Assembly: GCA_036924085.1 (NCBI GenBank)
Contig: JAVGWX010000002.1
Location: 44,597,666 to 44,661,665 of the forward strand
Length of the DNA: 64,000 nt
DNA from: Ariolimax columbianus
Taxonomy: Eukaryota; Mollusca; Gastropoda; Stylommatophora; Arionidae
Direction: 5' to 3'
The notes under the pieces were generated by a model, which made no database searches, was not told where the DNA came from, and saw only the letters and a program-made list of their open reading frames with translations. Made by a program: the position numbers and the translations under genes. Positions within the stretch are counted from its first letter, which is position 1, and every line of letters starts with the position of its first letter. Positions 10,955 to 23,074 of the stretch are shown piece by piece.

Positions 10955-11130
10955 CACTGGATCCTACTATGCAAGTCGTTTGCTCTGACTAAGCAGAGTT
11001 GTACATAAAATTGGCACCATCATCATGTAAAACAAAGTGCTACAAAAACTGTTTCTACAAGAACACATAAATGACTTGATACAGACTTCCTTCAAGGATG
11101 TCAACTGTAGTGCTGACCCCGATGCTCCTG
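10955..11130 (-). repeat. repeat E, reverse copy
   Basis: The reverse strand shows the E blocks in order: an ACTACAGTTGACATCC-type start, GTATCAAGTCATTTATGTG, TTTTACATGATGATG and a GCCA-type end. It corresponds to the forward copies at 20.8 and 43.1 kb. Confidence 0.65.
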
Positions 11131-11499
11131 AGAGTGAGAGAAAAAAATGCATGTATAATTTAATGATTTTAATGATATACCACCACTACAGAAAGATGCA
11201 CATATTTCTGCACACTCCTAAAAATGCTACACACTGTCACCAGTCTTTAGAAGAACATTTCCTTGTGCCTGTCTGATGAACACTTGACTGTACCGTGAAG
11301 GAATTACTTAGAAAGTCTGTAGTCAGGCATGTCAACAATATACCCAGTTCACCTAACCTGTCAGCGCAGACAGCCCACCTGGAAGGGATTGAGCCATCTG
11401 ATATCAAGAACGATGGCACGATATACTTGGACCTTGGCTTCTGTGCTGATGCCCTGTCTATTCCAAACATTTTCATGTAAATGATCAAACAACCCTGTC

Positions 11500-11829
11500 T
11501 ACATAGAAAACGATGCCTACCATCAACTAACTCTCCAGGCGAGACCAAGTGATAATTCTCCGGCTACGCACAGGTCACAACAGACTTAGATGCCATCTGT
11601 ACAACAAGTTCAAGATTGGTACTACAAACCTTTGTGCCTGCGGCACAGCCCCCATGAAGGCAGAACATATTTTGCAGTCCTGTCCACTGTATACCAACAA
11701 AAGAAGTAGCATTTGGCAACAGCCGGTGTCCTTCCACGAGAAGCTGTACAGAGCCTTGAGTCGACTGCTTCCTTCGTTAGAGTCATTGAAGTTGAGGTCT
11801 GAAGATGAATGAGGAAGAAGAAGAAGAAA
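11500..11829 (+). pseudogene. LINE ORF2 C-terminal fragment, GAA-tailed
   Basis: Encodes the conserved end of the GAA-tailed LINE group: ENDAYHQLTL, then after a frameshift ILRLRTGHNRLRCHLYNKFK, then CACGTAPMKAEHILQSCPLY. The Cys and His positions match the copy at 52.1 kb, but the sequence is a different subfamily. It ends at EDE-stop and GAGGAAGAAGAAGAAGAA. The frameshift near 11,545 and the lack of upstream domains mark it as a relic. Confidence 0.85.
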
Positions 11830-11869
11830 ATGCAATCCTATTGCTGATTTTTGAGTCTTGTACGCTTTG

Positions 11870-14290
11870 CTGATTAAGGTACTGCCAAGGTATTTAAATA
11901 GACGCTAATTATAGACTGTGCTAGTCTGTTCATGGTAGGGTTTTCCAGGAGCAGGCTGGAACAGAACCGTATTGTATTTATTGTGAGACCAAAACAAGAG
12001 CATGCACTTGAAGATACATCCATAGTGGACTGCGTATCCTGTTCTGAGCTAGTACTCAGGGCGCAGTCATCAGCAAATGGGAGGCCCAAGACTGTAGCAT
12101 CTAACACCTTATTGATGTATTCTAGACGCCCCAGATTGAAGAGCTCTGTGCACATCCTGTTGCTGATGTGGACGTCCATAGTAGTATTTTCCACAACCTC
12201 AGAGAACATTGCAACAAACACCAAAGTAAACAGTGGGTGTGAGAGCACCACCCTGCTTCATGCCATCTGTTACTGAGAAGGGCACAGGCAGCTCTCTCTC
12301 ATTCTGGGCCTGTGCCATCATAGAATTGATAGACCATTGTAATGAGTTTTTCTGGACAGCCAAATTTGCCCATAATTTGCCACAGTCAATTTCTGTTCAC
12401 AGTGCCAACGGCCTTAGTCAAGTTCACGACGTTCATGTACAGGTTGCGATGCTGTTCCTGTCACTTTTCCTGAGTTTGTCGTGTTGCGAATATCATATTG
12501 GTTGCTTCTGAAATTTACACTGGGAGTAAGGTACACTCCAGATGGGGCTAGACTTGCAACAGGCAGAAGGGAGATGCCTCTGTGTTTGTCACTGGATTGG
12601 CGGTTGGTCTTTTGTTTGCACAGATGTACAATGTTGGTGTCTTTCATATCCTGTGAACCTTGTTTGGCTTTCCACGTACAATAAAAGAGTGTAGGCAGCT
12701 CTTGAGGAAGCACAAAATCTGATCTTTGTCAGTCAATAGTGCTGTACTGTCAGCACTAAGGACAGGATATGGGTGATGGGACGGAGGGCTGCAGTTCACC
12801 GTTAGGGCACCATAAAACCACCTCAAGTCAGCATATTGTTAAATCTCAACTACCTTGTTATAGAGCCAGGCTACCTGTATGGAACTGAACCTTCATTGCA
12901 CAACCATATGTATGTTGATGATCGCAGTCATTCTGGATGATGAGAAATCACTTTAGAGTAGTCTGAACAAACTGTGCTTTTCATCCAGTAGGATGAATCG
13001 AACCAGTCATTTGTGAGTCACATGTCTCAAACACTCCATTGAGGGGACAATGTTGGCTAGTGGTTAAGTGACTCATTTCACAATCCGAAGGTGCTGGATT
13101 CGCTCCCCAATCACAGTATCGGCCGTTATCCAGGGAAAGCAAACCCTTAGAAAATGCAGGAGAAAGCAGACCCTTAAATAAAGTGCATGCCGAAGCCGGA
13201 GAAAATGCAGGAGAAAGCAGACCCTTAAATAAAGTGCATGCCGAAGCCGGATGCATTAGACCGACAAGCGCAAAATAAAAACAGTGCAATGCACACCTTG
13301 GGGAATACAGAAATAAGGCGAACACCCACACACAAAAATTCCATTGCAGAGAAGCGGACTGCAATCCTTAGGAAGTAGGAAGGCACATCTATCTTCCACG
13401 TATTCAGTGGGGGCTGATTTCTTGTCAGACAACTGTTCAGGTCTCTGCATGTGCCGCACTCTGTTGCTTGGAGATGTGGAACCTATTCACAGGTTTCTTC
13501 CTCTGTTGACGACACATAGACTCAACATGAATATTAAACTTGAAGGGAATGACTACGTGGTCTGTCCAGCACTCAGCACCACACATGACCTAAGTCATAC
13601 ACACATCCCATCTATTGTTCCTTCACGTGATAACATAGTCGATGAGAGACCACTGGTTAGATTGAGGGTATATCCACGATATTTTTTTCTGGGTGTGTAG
13701 ACTAAACATGGTGTTAGTGATGGAGAGATCATGAAAAGCACAGATGGTCAGTAATAGTTGGCCATTATTGTTGCACTTTCCTATGCCATGTTTCCCAAGT
13801 ACTCCTTTCTAGGAATGATGGTCAGAGCCTACTCTGGTATTAAAATTACCAGGGATTGCGGACTTGTTGGACTCGGGAGGTAGACAGAATGAGAGTGTGG
13901 AGATTCTCGTAGAATCTATCCTTTGCCTTTGCAGGGTTGGTCATTGATATATACACTGATCAGCACAGCTCCCACAACTCAATGATAGCTACAGAGACAT
14001 CAGCCTATCATGGACACCATTGGGGAGCACATCAATCTCATGGACCAGAAGGAATCTGACATCAAATTCAATACCATACACATCGTTCTGTGCTGATACG
14101 GCCACTGCAGAAGAATGTGTATGTAGCCACTCCCAGCCTTTAAGCTGGCCCTTGTCAGGTAATCGTGTCTTGCTCAGGGCAGACACCAAGACCACTAGAA
14201 GTAGCATGGGATGCAGATTTTTCCTCAGATTATTCACTAAAGGCCTCCTCCGAGAGACCTCCATATTAATATTGCTTCAGATCGCTCGAC
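11870..14290 (-). pseudogene. LINE (endonuclease + reverse transcriptase), degraded, RT1
   Basis: Read on the reverse strand from 14,290 down. It starts with an endonuclease relic: KTRLPDKGQLK, PNGVHDRLMSL, then GVLGKHGIGKCNNNGQLLL near 13,800 and CWTDHVVIPFKFNIH near 13,560. After an inserted SINE come HPYPVLSADSTALLTDKDQI (about 12,760), DKHRGISLL (about 12,590), and the catalytic PFADDCAL with FGLTIN (about 12,070-11,980), ending in KYLGSTL near 11,890. This is the endonuclease-then-RT order of a LINE ORF2. Many stops and frameshifts are present. The same FADDCAL...GLTIN type occurs at 38.9 kb. The last third is missing. Large + strand frames here are shadows. Confidence 0.9.
13041..13335 (+). 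mobile_element. tRNA-type SINE (family T) inside the LINE
   Basis: The head GGCTAGTGGTTAAGTG (box A-like) and GGATTCGCTCC (box B-like), then a body with GCCGAAGCCGGATGCATTAG, and the end CTTGGGGAATACAGAAATAA. The same head and end occur reversed at 21.45-21.69 kb. A 51-bp internal segment is duplicated in tandem (about 13,149-13,250). It interrupts the LINE between its endonuclease and RT regions. Confidence 0.82.
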
Positions 14291-14428
14291 TGCCGTTCTG
14301 CAATCACACATGGTGCTTGCCTGGCTCAGCAGAAAATATCAGATGCAGTGAGAGAGAAATGAGCCACTCGAAAGATCCCCGTACAGGATGCCTCTGCTAC
14401 CAGCGTCTTCCACATACATCCTTTGTGC

Positions 14429-16760
14429 AGTAGATCCAGGACTGAACTGCACAGCTACATAAAGACCCATGTGCAGCAGATCCAAGATGGAACTGCACAG
14501 CTACATGAAAACCCATGTGCAGCAGATCCAAGATAGAACTGCACAGCTACATGCAGACCAATGTGCAGCAGATCCAAGATAGAACTGCACAGCTACATGC
14601 AGACCAATGTGCAGCAGATCCAGTATAGAACTGGACAGCTACCTGAAGACCAACCAATGTGCAGCAGATCCAGGATAGAACTGCACAGCTACATGCAGAC
14701 CAATGTGCAGCAGAACCAGGATAGAACTGCACAGCTACATGCAGACACATGTGCAGCAGATCCAAGATTGAACTGCACAGCTACATGCAGACCAATGTGC
14801 AGCAGATCCAAGATAGAACTGCACAGCTACATGCAGACCCATGTACAACAGATCCAGGATAGAACTACACCACTACATGCAGACCCATATGCAGCAGATC
14901 CAGGATAGAACTGCACCGCTACATGCAGACTAATGTGCAGCAGATCTAGGATAGAACTGGACAGCTACATGAAGACCCATGTCCAGCAGATCCAAGATAG
15001 AACTGGACAGCTACATGCAGACTCATATGCAGCAGATCCACGATAGAACTGCACCGCTACATGCAGACCAATGTGCAGCAGATCTAGGATAGAACTGGAC
15101 AGCTACATGAAGACCCATGTCCAGCAGATCCAAGATAGAACTGGACAGCTACATGCAGACTCATATGCAGCAGATCCAGGATAGAACTGCACAGCTACAT
15201 GCAGACTAATGTACAGCAGATCCAGGATAGAACTGGACAGACACATGTGCAGCAGATCCAAGATAGAACTGGACAGCTACATGAAGACCAACCAATGTGC
15301 AGCAGATCCAGGATAGAACTGGACAGCTACATGCAGACTCATGTGCAGCAGATCCAGGATAGAACTGCACATCTACATGCAGACCAATGTACAGCAGATC
15401 CAGGATAGAACTGGACAGCTACATGCAGACTCATGTGCAGCAGATCCAGGATAGAACTGCACAGCTACATGCAGACCAATGTACAGCAGATCCAGGATAG
15501 AACTGGACAGCTACCTGAAGACCAACCAATGTGCAGCAGATCCAGGATAGAACTGCACAGCTACATGCAGACCCATGTGCAGCAGATCCAGGATAGAACT
15601 GGACAGCTACCTGAAGACCAACCAATGTGCAGCAGATCCAGGATAGAACTGCACAGCTACATGCAGACCCATGTGCAGCAGATCTAGGGTAGAACTGGAC
15701 AGCTACGTACAGATCAATGTGTAGCAGATCCAGGATAGAATTGCACAGCTACATGCAGACCCATGTGCAGCAGATCCAAGATAGAACTGCACAGCTACAT
15801 GCAGACCCATGTACAACAGATCCAGGATAGAACTACACCACTACATGCAGACCCATATGCAGCAGATCCAGGATAGAACTGCACCGCTACATGTAGACCA
15901 ATGTGCAGCAGATCTAGGATAGAACTGGACAGCTACATGAAGACCCATGTCCAGCAGATCCAAGATAGAACTGGACAGATACATGAAGACCAACCAATGT
16001 GCAGCAGATCCAGGATAGAACTGGACAGCTACATGCAGACTCATGTGCAGCAGATCCAGGATAGAACTGCACATCTACATGCAGACCAATGTACAGCAGA
16101 TCCAGGATAGAACTGGACAGCTACATGCAGACTCATGTGCAGCAGATCCAGGATAGAACTGCACAGCTACATGCAGACCAATGTACAGCAGATCCAGGAT
16201 AGAACTGGACAGCTACCTGAAGACCAACCAATGTGCAGCAGATCCAGGATAGAACTGCACAGCTACATGCAGACCCATGTGCAGCAGATCCAGGATAGAA
16301 CTGGACAGCTACCTGAAGACCAACCAATGTGCAGCAGATCCAGGATAGAACTGCACAGCTACATGCAGACCCATGTGCCGCAGATCTAGGGTAGAACTGG
16401 ACAGCTACGTACAGATCAATGTGTAGCAGATCCAGGATAGAACTGCACAGCTACATGCAGACCCATGTGCAGCAGATCCAGGGTAGAACTGGACAGCTAC
16501 CTGAAGACCAACCAATGTGCAGCAGATCCAGGATAGAACTGCACAGCTACATGCAGACCCATGTGCAACAGATCCAGGGTAGAACTGGACAGCTACCTGA
16601 AGACCAACCAATGTGCACAGCAGATCCAGGATAGAACTGCACAGCTACATGCAGACCCATGTGCAGCAGATCCAGGGTAGAACTGCACAGCTATGTACAG
16701 ATCAATGTGCAGCAGATCCAGGATAGAACGGGACAGCTACGTGCAGATCAATGTGCAGCC
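14429..16760 (+). repeat. 46/50-bp tandem array with 702-bp higher-order unit
   Basis: About 50 copies of a 46-bp unit containing GTGCAGCAGATCCAGGATAG, interspersed with a 50-bp variant (CTGAAGACCAACCAATGTGC). About 480 bp from 15,280 recurs almost exactly from 15,982, an offset of 702 bp, so the array grew partly by block duplication. Another shared block sits 970 bp apart (14,855 and 15,825). Short open frames on both strands come from the repeat. Confidence 0.95.
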
Positions 16761-17183
16761 ACATTTGCCTACACAAATCTGCTGTCGTCATCTTTGTTCT
16801 CGATGGACTACTACTAACTACTATTACTGAAAAGATCATTAATCCCCAGGCTACTGAAGTTGAAGTTAGGCTGTTAAAACGTAGCTACACCGGATTCTGT
16901 TCACCAATCCCTATTTTGAGTTGCCGTCTTCAGCTCCATCCATTAGACTGCCGATATCCTAGTCTTCTCATTCACTGTTCTTTGCCATGTGTTCTTTGGT
17001 TCTGCTCGCTATTTTTTATTCTTATGGGTTCCGGTCCAGTGCATGTCTGGGTGTATTACTGTTTCTTTCTAAAGGATGTATCTAGTTCATCACAACTCTC
17101 TCTCCCAAATCTTCAGCTGTATTTTGTTGTTGTCATGTCCTTCTTTGCCTCAGTTCTGTGTTTGTTATTTCATCTGGTGATTT
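16761..17183. other. no recognisable gene
   Basis: The forward frame from 16,751 to 17,269 is open (172 codons) and rich in Leu, Cys and Phe, but it begins in the array and runs into the 35-bp repeats. I find no domain. It may be antisense to an old retroelement. Confidence 0.35.
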
Positions 17184-17320
17184 CACACCAAGTATGTGAT
17201 GGAGACACCTCATCATCTCACACCAAGTATGTGACCGAGACATCCCATCATCTTACACCATGTATGTGACGGAGACACCCTGTCATCTAACACCAAGTAT
17301 GCAACAGAAATACCTGTTTA
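17184..17320 (+). repeat. 35-bp minisatellite, 4 copies
   Basis: Four units at exact 35-bp spacing with CACACCAAGTATGTGA and GAGACACC(T/C)CATCATC blocks. The last unit is diverged. Confidence 0.85.
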
Positions 17321-17458
17321 TGAAGAATCTCTGCAGTCTGGGTGTGACACTATTAGTTAATACAAGCCATGTTTCTGGCGATTCACAAAGAATGTCTTGT
17401 GTTCTGTACTAAGATTTAAGACTTGTTTCAATCAAATGTAATAACATTTCTTTACAGG

Positions 17459-17488
17459 TTTTACAGCTGAAGGGGACAAGGTTCTAAC
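17459..17488 (+). other. candidate terminal exon (weak)
   Basis: A good acceptor (ACATTTCTTTACAG) is followed in phase 0 by VLQLKGTRF and a stop, then about 2 kb of unique AT-rich DNA that could be a 3' UTR. Phase 0 would fit the exons upstream, but a 10-codon frame is weak evidence. Confidence 0.2.
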
Positions 17489-19639
17489 TGGTTGTATTGG
17501 AATTTAAGAAATATGGATCAGGTGCTGAAGTTAGCACTGACGGAGGACCTGCCAGTTTGCAAATTTGGGCCATATTACTTTCCTGTGGCATCTTTTGACA
17601 AGGTTTTGAACACAAGTTGTATTTATGTAATAATTCAGAACAGAGCCTTGTGACAATACAGTCAGAACAAGAAACAGCTAAAACATAAAAACTTTGAGCA
17701 ACAAATATTTTCCTTGTATAAATAATTAATGAAGCAGACGAAGCAGCATACTTATTGGTCAAGTGGATTGTTACAATCATCTTTTTTATGATGAGGCAGA
17801 TTGCCATTTGGAATCATCAGTGCTGTTGTTACTGTAAACAATTTCTTCCTTCTCGTATTGTCTAAGTTTGTTGCTGTCTTTCCAGCTTTGATAATCTTCC
17901 CATCTAAGCATATGTTGTAGATATTGTATTTTTAGTTTAGCAGCATCGTACTGACTATTGTTCTCACCTTTTTTATTATTTGGAGCAGGGTTCTGAGACT
18001 TAAATCACCCCATGGGCAACATTAGGGCAAACTCCGAGGCCCTATTTCTGCACGACACTGTGAAATCTGCTTTTAACTTACGTTATTCTGTTGCTTGTTT
18101 TTTATTGTAAACCTTCCATTTTCTATTAAGAAAGCTCCAAGCTATCTGGAATTGTTAACTTGTTTATATACATATATTTATATTTCCTTTTACAAGTACC
18201 TTAGTCTCACTTTAAATTAGTGTTTCAGTTTCCTCTTTTGTTATGACCTTCGCTTCTGTTTTGGAAATGTTTTGAGTTTATCTTATCATAGAATGTTAGA
18301 AAAGTTTGCCTATTCTGGAAAACTCCTTGACTTACAGCTATTATTGGCTTGTGTGAAATCCGATGGCCAATGAAAAAGTAGCTATTAGTAACTTATTGAC
18401 ATTATTATAAACTATGTAGAAGGATCCTGTTACTGTAAGTATAGTAAATGTTATAGGAATCACATAAATTGGTCGGGATTGAAAACATAGATAAGATTCT
18501 GTGGCATTTGAAAGTACTGTGTTGCCCATCATAGTAGTAGTGTATTATGACCTATATTCTTAGTCCAACCATTATTTCCTATTCCAACTTGGTACGGTAG
18601 TGATGATCTCAAGAAAACTCTTAACATTACTGTATGACTGTGTATAGTTCTGTTCAAAGTGACAACCAACTAAAACTTGAGATGTCTTATAAATGATGAA
18701 ACCCTTTACAGCTGCACACACTAATTATTTCAGATTTTCCAAAGTTTAGCATCTCTAGTTCTGTATTATCATATTTCAAAGGCTTAATGTCATTTTGCAA
18801 TGCATTTTTGATCCAGTTTTATTCTCTTGCATTTGCTTGTGTGATGTTTCTGCTTGGTATAGTTCTACCTCCTTTTAATTAACACTTCATGCATGATTTT
18901 AAATATTTTAGAAATGTGTTTTTGAGTGATAAATTGATCTTGGTGTGCTTTTTGTGTCACATTAACTTAGCTCTGTGATATGCGGACAACAGTGATCTTG
19001 GTCATTTATATCTCTTACGTGTTAGTTGAAAATCACAAAATCAGATATTAGAATTTTATATTTGCCAGCGTGGTATAAGGTGGACTTGGAATTTTGTATT
19101 TATTTTTTAAATAGACATTCTGTAATCACGATCGCACATGTGTACTTGGAATAGGTTATAAAGTTTCTTTTAAATAGTATTTCCTTCCTTTCATATCATG
19201 GATATCTAATAATTACTTGAAAAAAATCCAGAAATAATCCATTGTGGCAATCCAGTCAATTAAAATGTGCTTCCTGGCAATTACTTTATGATGGATAGGA
19301 TAAAAAAATTGCTTTCATTTCAAATAATATGTAGGCTGTAGTTTTCTACATTAAGCTTGTACAAAATTAATGGCTGATTCTATAAACTGCTTTCATTTCT
19401 TGATGCTCAAATAATTTGAGAGAGAGAGAGTTAATTCGATGTCAACCTTTACCCACTCTTATAGGAAGTGACTGAGAACAATATTTCATGTGTTACTAAG
19501 TCTCAGTTAGCATGAAATATTGTTTTATTTAAGAGTTCAAATATAGACAACAGCATTGTTAAAAAGGAAATGGTTTCTTTGTTATACGAATATTGATATT
19601 TTTATATATATGAATAATCATCTTTTTGTTTGCTTCATG
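17489..19639. other. unique AT-rich DNA, no gene seen
   Basis: Low repeat content, no frame above about 110 codons, and a (GA)n run near 19,418. It might be intron or 3' UTR of the host gene. I see no supported coding signal. Confidence 0.4.
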
Positions 19640-19765
19640 TGAAGCGTAGGACCACCACTACAGCTGACCCCACTACAGGAAGCATGTATTTGATCATTTT
19701 ACAGGCATGATTTCAATAGCAGTGGTTTTACATGAGGTTGCTAGCGCCATGCACAATCAGCTTTT
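19640..19765 (+). repeat. repeat E copy
   Basis: Contains GTAGGACCACCACTACAGCT, GGAAGCATGTATTTGATCA, and TTTTACATGAGGTTGCTAGC, the clearest statement of the E core in the window. Confidence 0.75.
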
Positions 19766-19839
19766 AGTCACTTATTCATTTTAACCAACGTACCACTTTG
19801 AGGGTATGTGTGTGAATATGTTAATGATGTTTGTCCAGC

Positions 19840-20083
19840 AGCAACATGTAGAGCCAGGATGGACTGGCAAACTTACTCACCTGATCTCAACTCTATTGAG
19901 CACCTCTGAGACAATTAGCAAGAGCTAGCCATCCACCACGTGGTGACCTGAACCAATTGTTTCAAAACCTTCTGCAGGAGTTGCAGGCGATCTTGCAGCA
20001 CTCTATCAGAATGTTGATTTTATCCATGAGGCATCCCTGCCTAGCTTGTATCAATGCCGGTGTAGGTCACACACATTACTGAC
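19840..20083 (+). pseudogene. Tc1-type transposase C-terminal fragment
   Basis: In one frame MDWQTYSPDLNSIEHL carries the SPDLNxIEHLW signature of Tc1-like transposases, which includes the last catalytic acidic residue (Glu in IEH). It is followed by a stop where Trp is expected. After frameshifts SMRHPCLACINAGVGHTHY-stop matches the usual Tc1 C-terminus (CINARGGHTxY). Only the last about 80 residues remain. This is a dead DNA-transposon fragment. Confidence 0.85.
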
Positions 20084-20343
20084 CATTAACCAGCAATTTC
20101 TCATAACTTAACTGAACATTGTTATACTGGTTTAGAAGACCCTGCAGAGTCTCCGCATGAAACTGCCACACTTTGATGTCAAAATTACTGAAGAATGACG
20201 TGAGCAGAATTTCAGAAAGAAGGATGTATCCAATTAAACAGCATTTTCTCCCAGACATGTTTGTTCTTCTTCATGAAACTGTCACACTCCTATGGTTAAA
20301 TTACGGAACAACAATTTGATAAAATATAATTGACTTCTCATTT

Positions 20344-20703
20344 GGCTTGGCTTGGCTTCGTTCGTTTTCAATCTCCCAATACCAAACTCTGAAAGGACTT
20401 AATTAGCAGAATGTAGTCCAGAGAACAGAATGCATTGTGTCGTAGTTTACAGCTTGACTGCAATATTTGCACCTTTCAGTCCAACACATCCCACTTAAGC
20501 AAGCATTTTGTGAGTACCGGGCTAGCATTCCCACTTTGATCCCTTCTCCTTAGCCAGTCTGCCCTGCTGCAGCCTGTTATCCAGGATCATCGCGTGGAGG
20601 TGTAGAAGGGTCTTGGCAGCTCTGGTTCGCTAGCCCTGACGCTAGCAGTCAGCTATGGGTCTCTGACCACTGCAGCTCATGCGCTGCTCAGCATCTTGAT
20701 CCC
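20344..20703 (-). mobile_element. SINE A, full-length, AAGCC-type tail
   Basis: A complete reverse copy flanked by a perfect 12-bp target duplication GACTTCTCATTT (20,332-20,343 and 20,704-20,715). Unlike most copies, its 3' tail is CGAAGCCAAGCCAAGCC, not (GAA)n. Confidence 0.95.
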
Positions 20704-20774
20704 GACTTCTCATTTTATATAGATAGATATAGATTATATAAATAGATGTCATTCTGCAATAGTGCGTGTGTCCT

Positions 20775-20950
20775 TGTTCTCTTCAGTAGGAGTATGGAAC
20801 CACATCTACAGTTGAGGCTCTTTAAGGATGCCTGTATCAAATCATTTATATGCTCTTGTAGAGGTGGTTTCAGTGGCTTTTTGTTTTACATGATGATGTT
20901 GCCAGCCTCATACCCCACTCTGTCATCTCTTATGGCATGTAAAGGTAAGA
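20775..20950 (+). repeat. repeat E copy
   Basis: Blocks GGAACCACATCTACAGTTGA, GCCTGTATCAAATCATTTAT, TGCTCTTGTAGAGGTGG, TTTTACATGATGATGTTGCC in the same order as 43.07-43.23 kb. Confidence 0.75.
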
Positions 20951-21444
20951 TACAGTGGCTTTATTTTGACAAGCTCAGTAAGGGGGCCTGGTCTCCACAC
21001 ATGAATTTTATTGATTAGTTTAACCTCCTATAACATTATTTAATTAAGTTGTGCTGATAATTGGTAACCTGCCAGGATAAATGTTGATGATATCAATGTT
21101 GGAGACAATATTACACATGATCTCACTGCCAAGCCCACCAACATGCATATGTACACAACCTGATATTTCAGTATAATATCGTTATTGCTATTCTGATTTT
21201 GTTGTGAAACTGTGTATGACTGTTCAGATGGTCTCATTTGACATACCTTTAATACATACCTGTGAACCTCTTGAGACGAAGAAAACTTATTTGCTGAATC
21301 AATTTTATTTCATGTATTTATAGCATGTACACAATCATGAATCAGGAAATAAGAAATAGCGCATTGTAATTAGTAAGTAAATAGCATATCCTTTCTTACA
21401 ACTGCCAACCTATTTAGCTGTTATCTTCTTCATATTTTTTTTTC

Positions 21445-21686
21445 TTTTCCTTTCGCCTTATTTCTCTATTCCCCAAGGCGGGTGTGCGTTACACTGTGGT
21501 TTTTATTTTGCACCTGTCGGCCCAGTGCATCCGACTTCAGCAAGCATTTTATGTAAGGGTCTGCTTCCTCCTGCATTTTCTAAGGGTTTGCTTCCTCGGG
21601 GTAACGGCCGGTGCTGTGATGGGGATCGAACCCAGCACCTTCTGGTTGTGAGCCGTGCCACTTAACCACTAGGCCACGCCGTCCCC
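21445..21686 (-). mobile_element. tRNA-type SINE (family T)
   Basis: The reverse strand starts GGGGACGGCGTGGCCTAGTG GTTAAG (box A), has GGGTTCGATCCCC (box B), then a body with GAAGTCGGATGCACTGGGCC and the end CTTGGGGAATAGAGAAATAA. The tRNA-like 5' end marks a Pol III SINE. It is related to the copy at 13.04 kb. Confidence 0.85.
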
Positions 21687-21979
21687 ATCTTCTTCATATA
21701 TATATATGTACTTCTTTAGAAATTGGGAAAACAGGGCACAAAGCACTACAATTTTTAATGGATCGGCTTGTTGGTTGACAGTGTTATGAAAAATGGCTCA
21801 TAGAACATACTTCATTGCACCTCAGTGCCTCCATAAGTGCTCAGTCCCTTATATTGCTCAAAGTGCTGACAACAGAGCAGGAAATCTGTAGCTCCTGTGG
21901 TGGCTTCAGATTTTCTTCTGACTTTGTAAACTGCCCATTTACATCTTGATCAACTGGGAGAAGTTCTCATGGCTACATC

Positions 21980-22150
21980 TAGCCACTCTTCTTCTACCAT
22001 GGGATATATAGGTCTTCATTTCTTTGTCTTGCAGGTTTTAGTTTTCACTTGATGGTGTGACTGGTCCAATACCCAACCTTTCTTAGCCACCTCTTATGAC
22101 ATGCCTGGCAGGTTGCAATGTTACTATTCTTTCCTTTGCATTCAAGCTAG
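21980..22150 (+). repeat. repeat E, 3' half
   Basis: Contains CTTCTTCTACCATGGGATAT, GACTGGTCCAATACCCAACC and GACATGCCTGGCAGGTTGCA, the same order as 5.74-5.90 kb. Confidence 0.55.
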
Positions 22151-22488
22151 ACAGCTACAGAAGCAAGGATTGAGAATAATGGACACACAGGTGGCATGTG
22201 ACAGATCAGATGACATGACAAAAGATTAGAATCAAAACACACTTTTATCAACAAATAAATCTTATATAGTTGCAAATATATTTGTATTTCCAGAGTGGAT
22301 TCCAGGGTCCCTTACTAGGGAAGAAAGAGTGGAGCTACTGAAACCCTTTGCATGTCATAACCGGCAACTTAAGATGGTTGTGCATGGTAATACTAACATC
22401 AACAATCACCATCTCAATTCAATTTATCAGCCTCATAATTTTGTTCATTACATTCAACGACTTATTCTGTTAGCATTTTAGAATGTCC

Positions 22489-22610
22489 CAAACTGTAAAC
22501 TAGCGACACAACACATTCTGTTTTCTGGACTACATCCTGCTACTTGCAAAGTCCTGTTCAGGACTTGGTAGCTGGAGATTGAGAACGAACACAGAAGAAG
22601 AAGAAGTAGA
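22489..22610 (+). mobile_element. SINE A, 5'-truncated
   Basis: Only the last about 120 bp of SINE A (AAACTGTAAACTAGCGACAC ... GAACACAGAAGAAGAAGAAG). It is flanked by the 9-bp duplication AGAATGTCC (22,480-22,488 and 22,611-22,619). Such 5' truncation is typical of LINE-driven insertion. Confidence 0.88.
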
Positions 22611-23074
22611 AGAATGTCCATTTCCTGAAATTTTCAAAACCCTTTTTCATCACGAAAATGATTGTGAGGTCATGCTTCGAAATTTGCACCACCATATTTG
22701 TTATTTTCAGAAATGTGTGCTTTGTAGACATCACTATATTATGGCTAAAATCCAAGCGGTATAGTCAGAAATACACTGTAAAATAATGGCAAACGATTGG
22801 CTCAGGGAATGGAGTATTTACACACATCCCGATATATCTGTGTCACGGGTTCAAAGGGTTAATATACAAATGTATCTACCATCTCATCATTATCCCTCCC
22901 TTTTTGGGTTCCTGTAAGAGCATGGGTATTCAAACAGGCAGGTATTGCCTGTTGTCAGGTAGCTGAAGAAGACGGTACAGGTATGTTGTTGAATGCCTAC
23001 CATGAGTAAGGTACTTTTTTTGTGCGTCCTGAAAAGAATATTAAACGGTGATAATATTAAATGGTAGTTTGTTG

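Noticed and set aside
14020..14433. 137-codon + strand frame
   Set aside because: It is the complement of the LINE endonuclease relic.
14547..16634. Series of 64-115 codon frames at 14.5-16.6 kb
   Set aside because: All are translations of the 46/50-bp repeat in different phases.
21600..21686. Functional tRNA gene
   Set aside because: Promoter boxes are present, but the sequence does not fold to a closed acceptor stem and continues into a SINE body.
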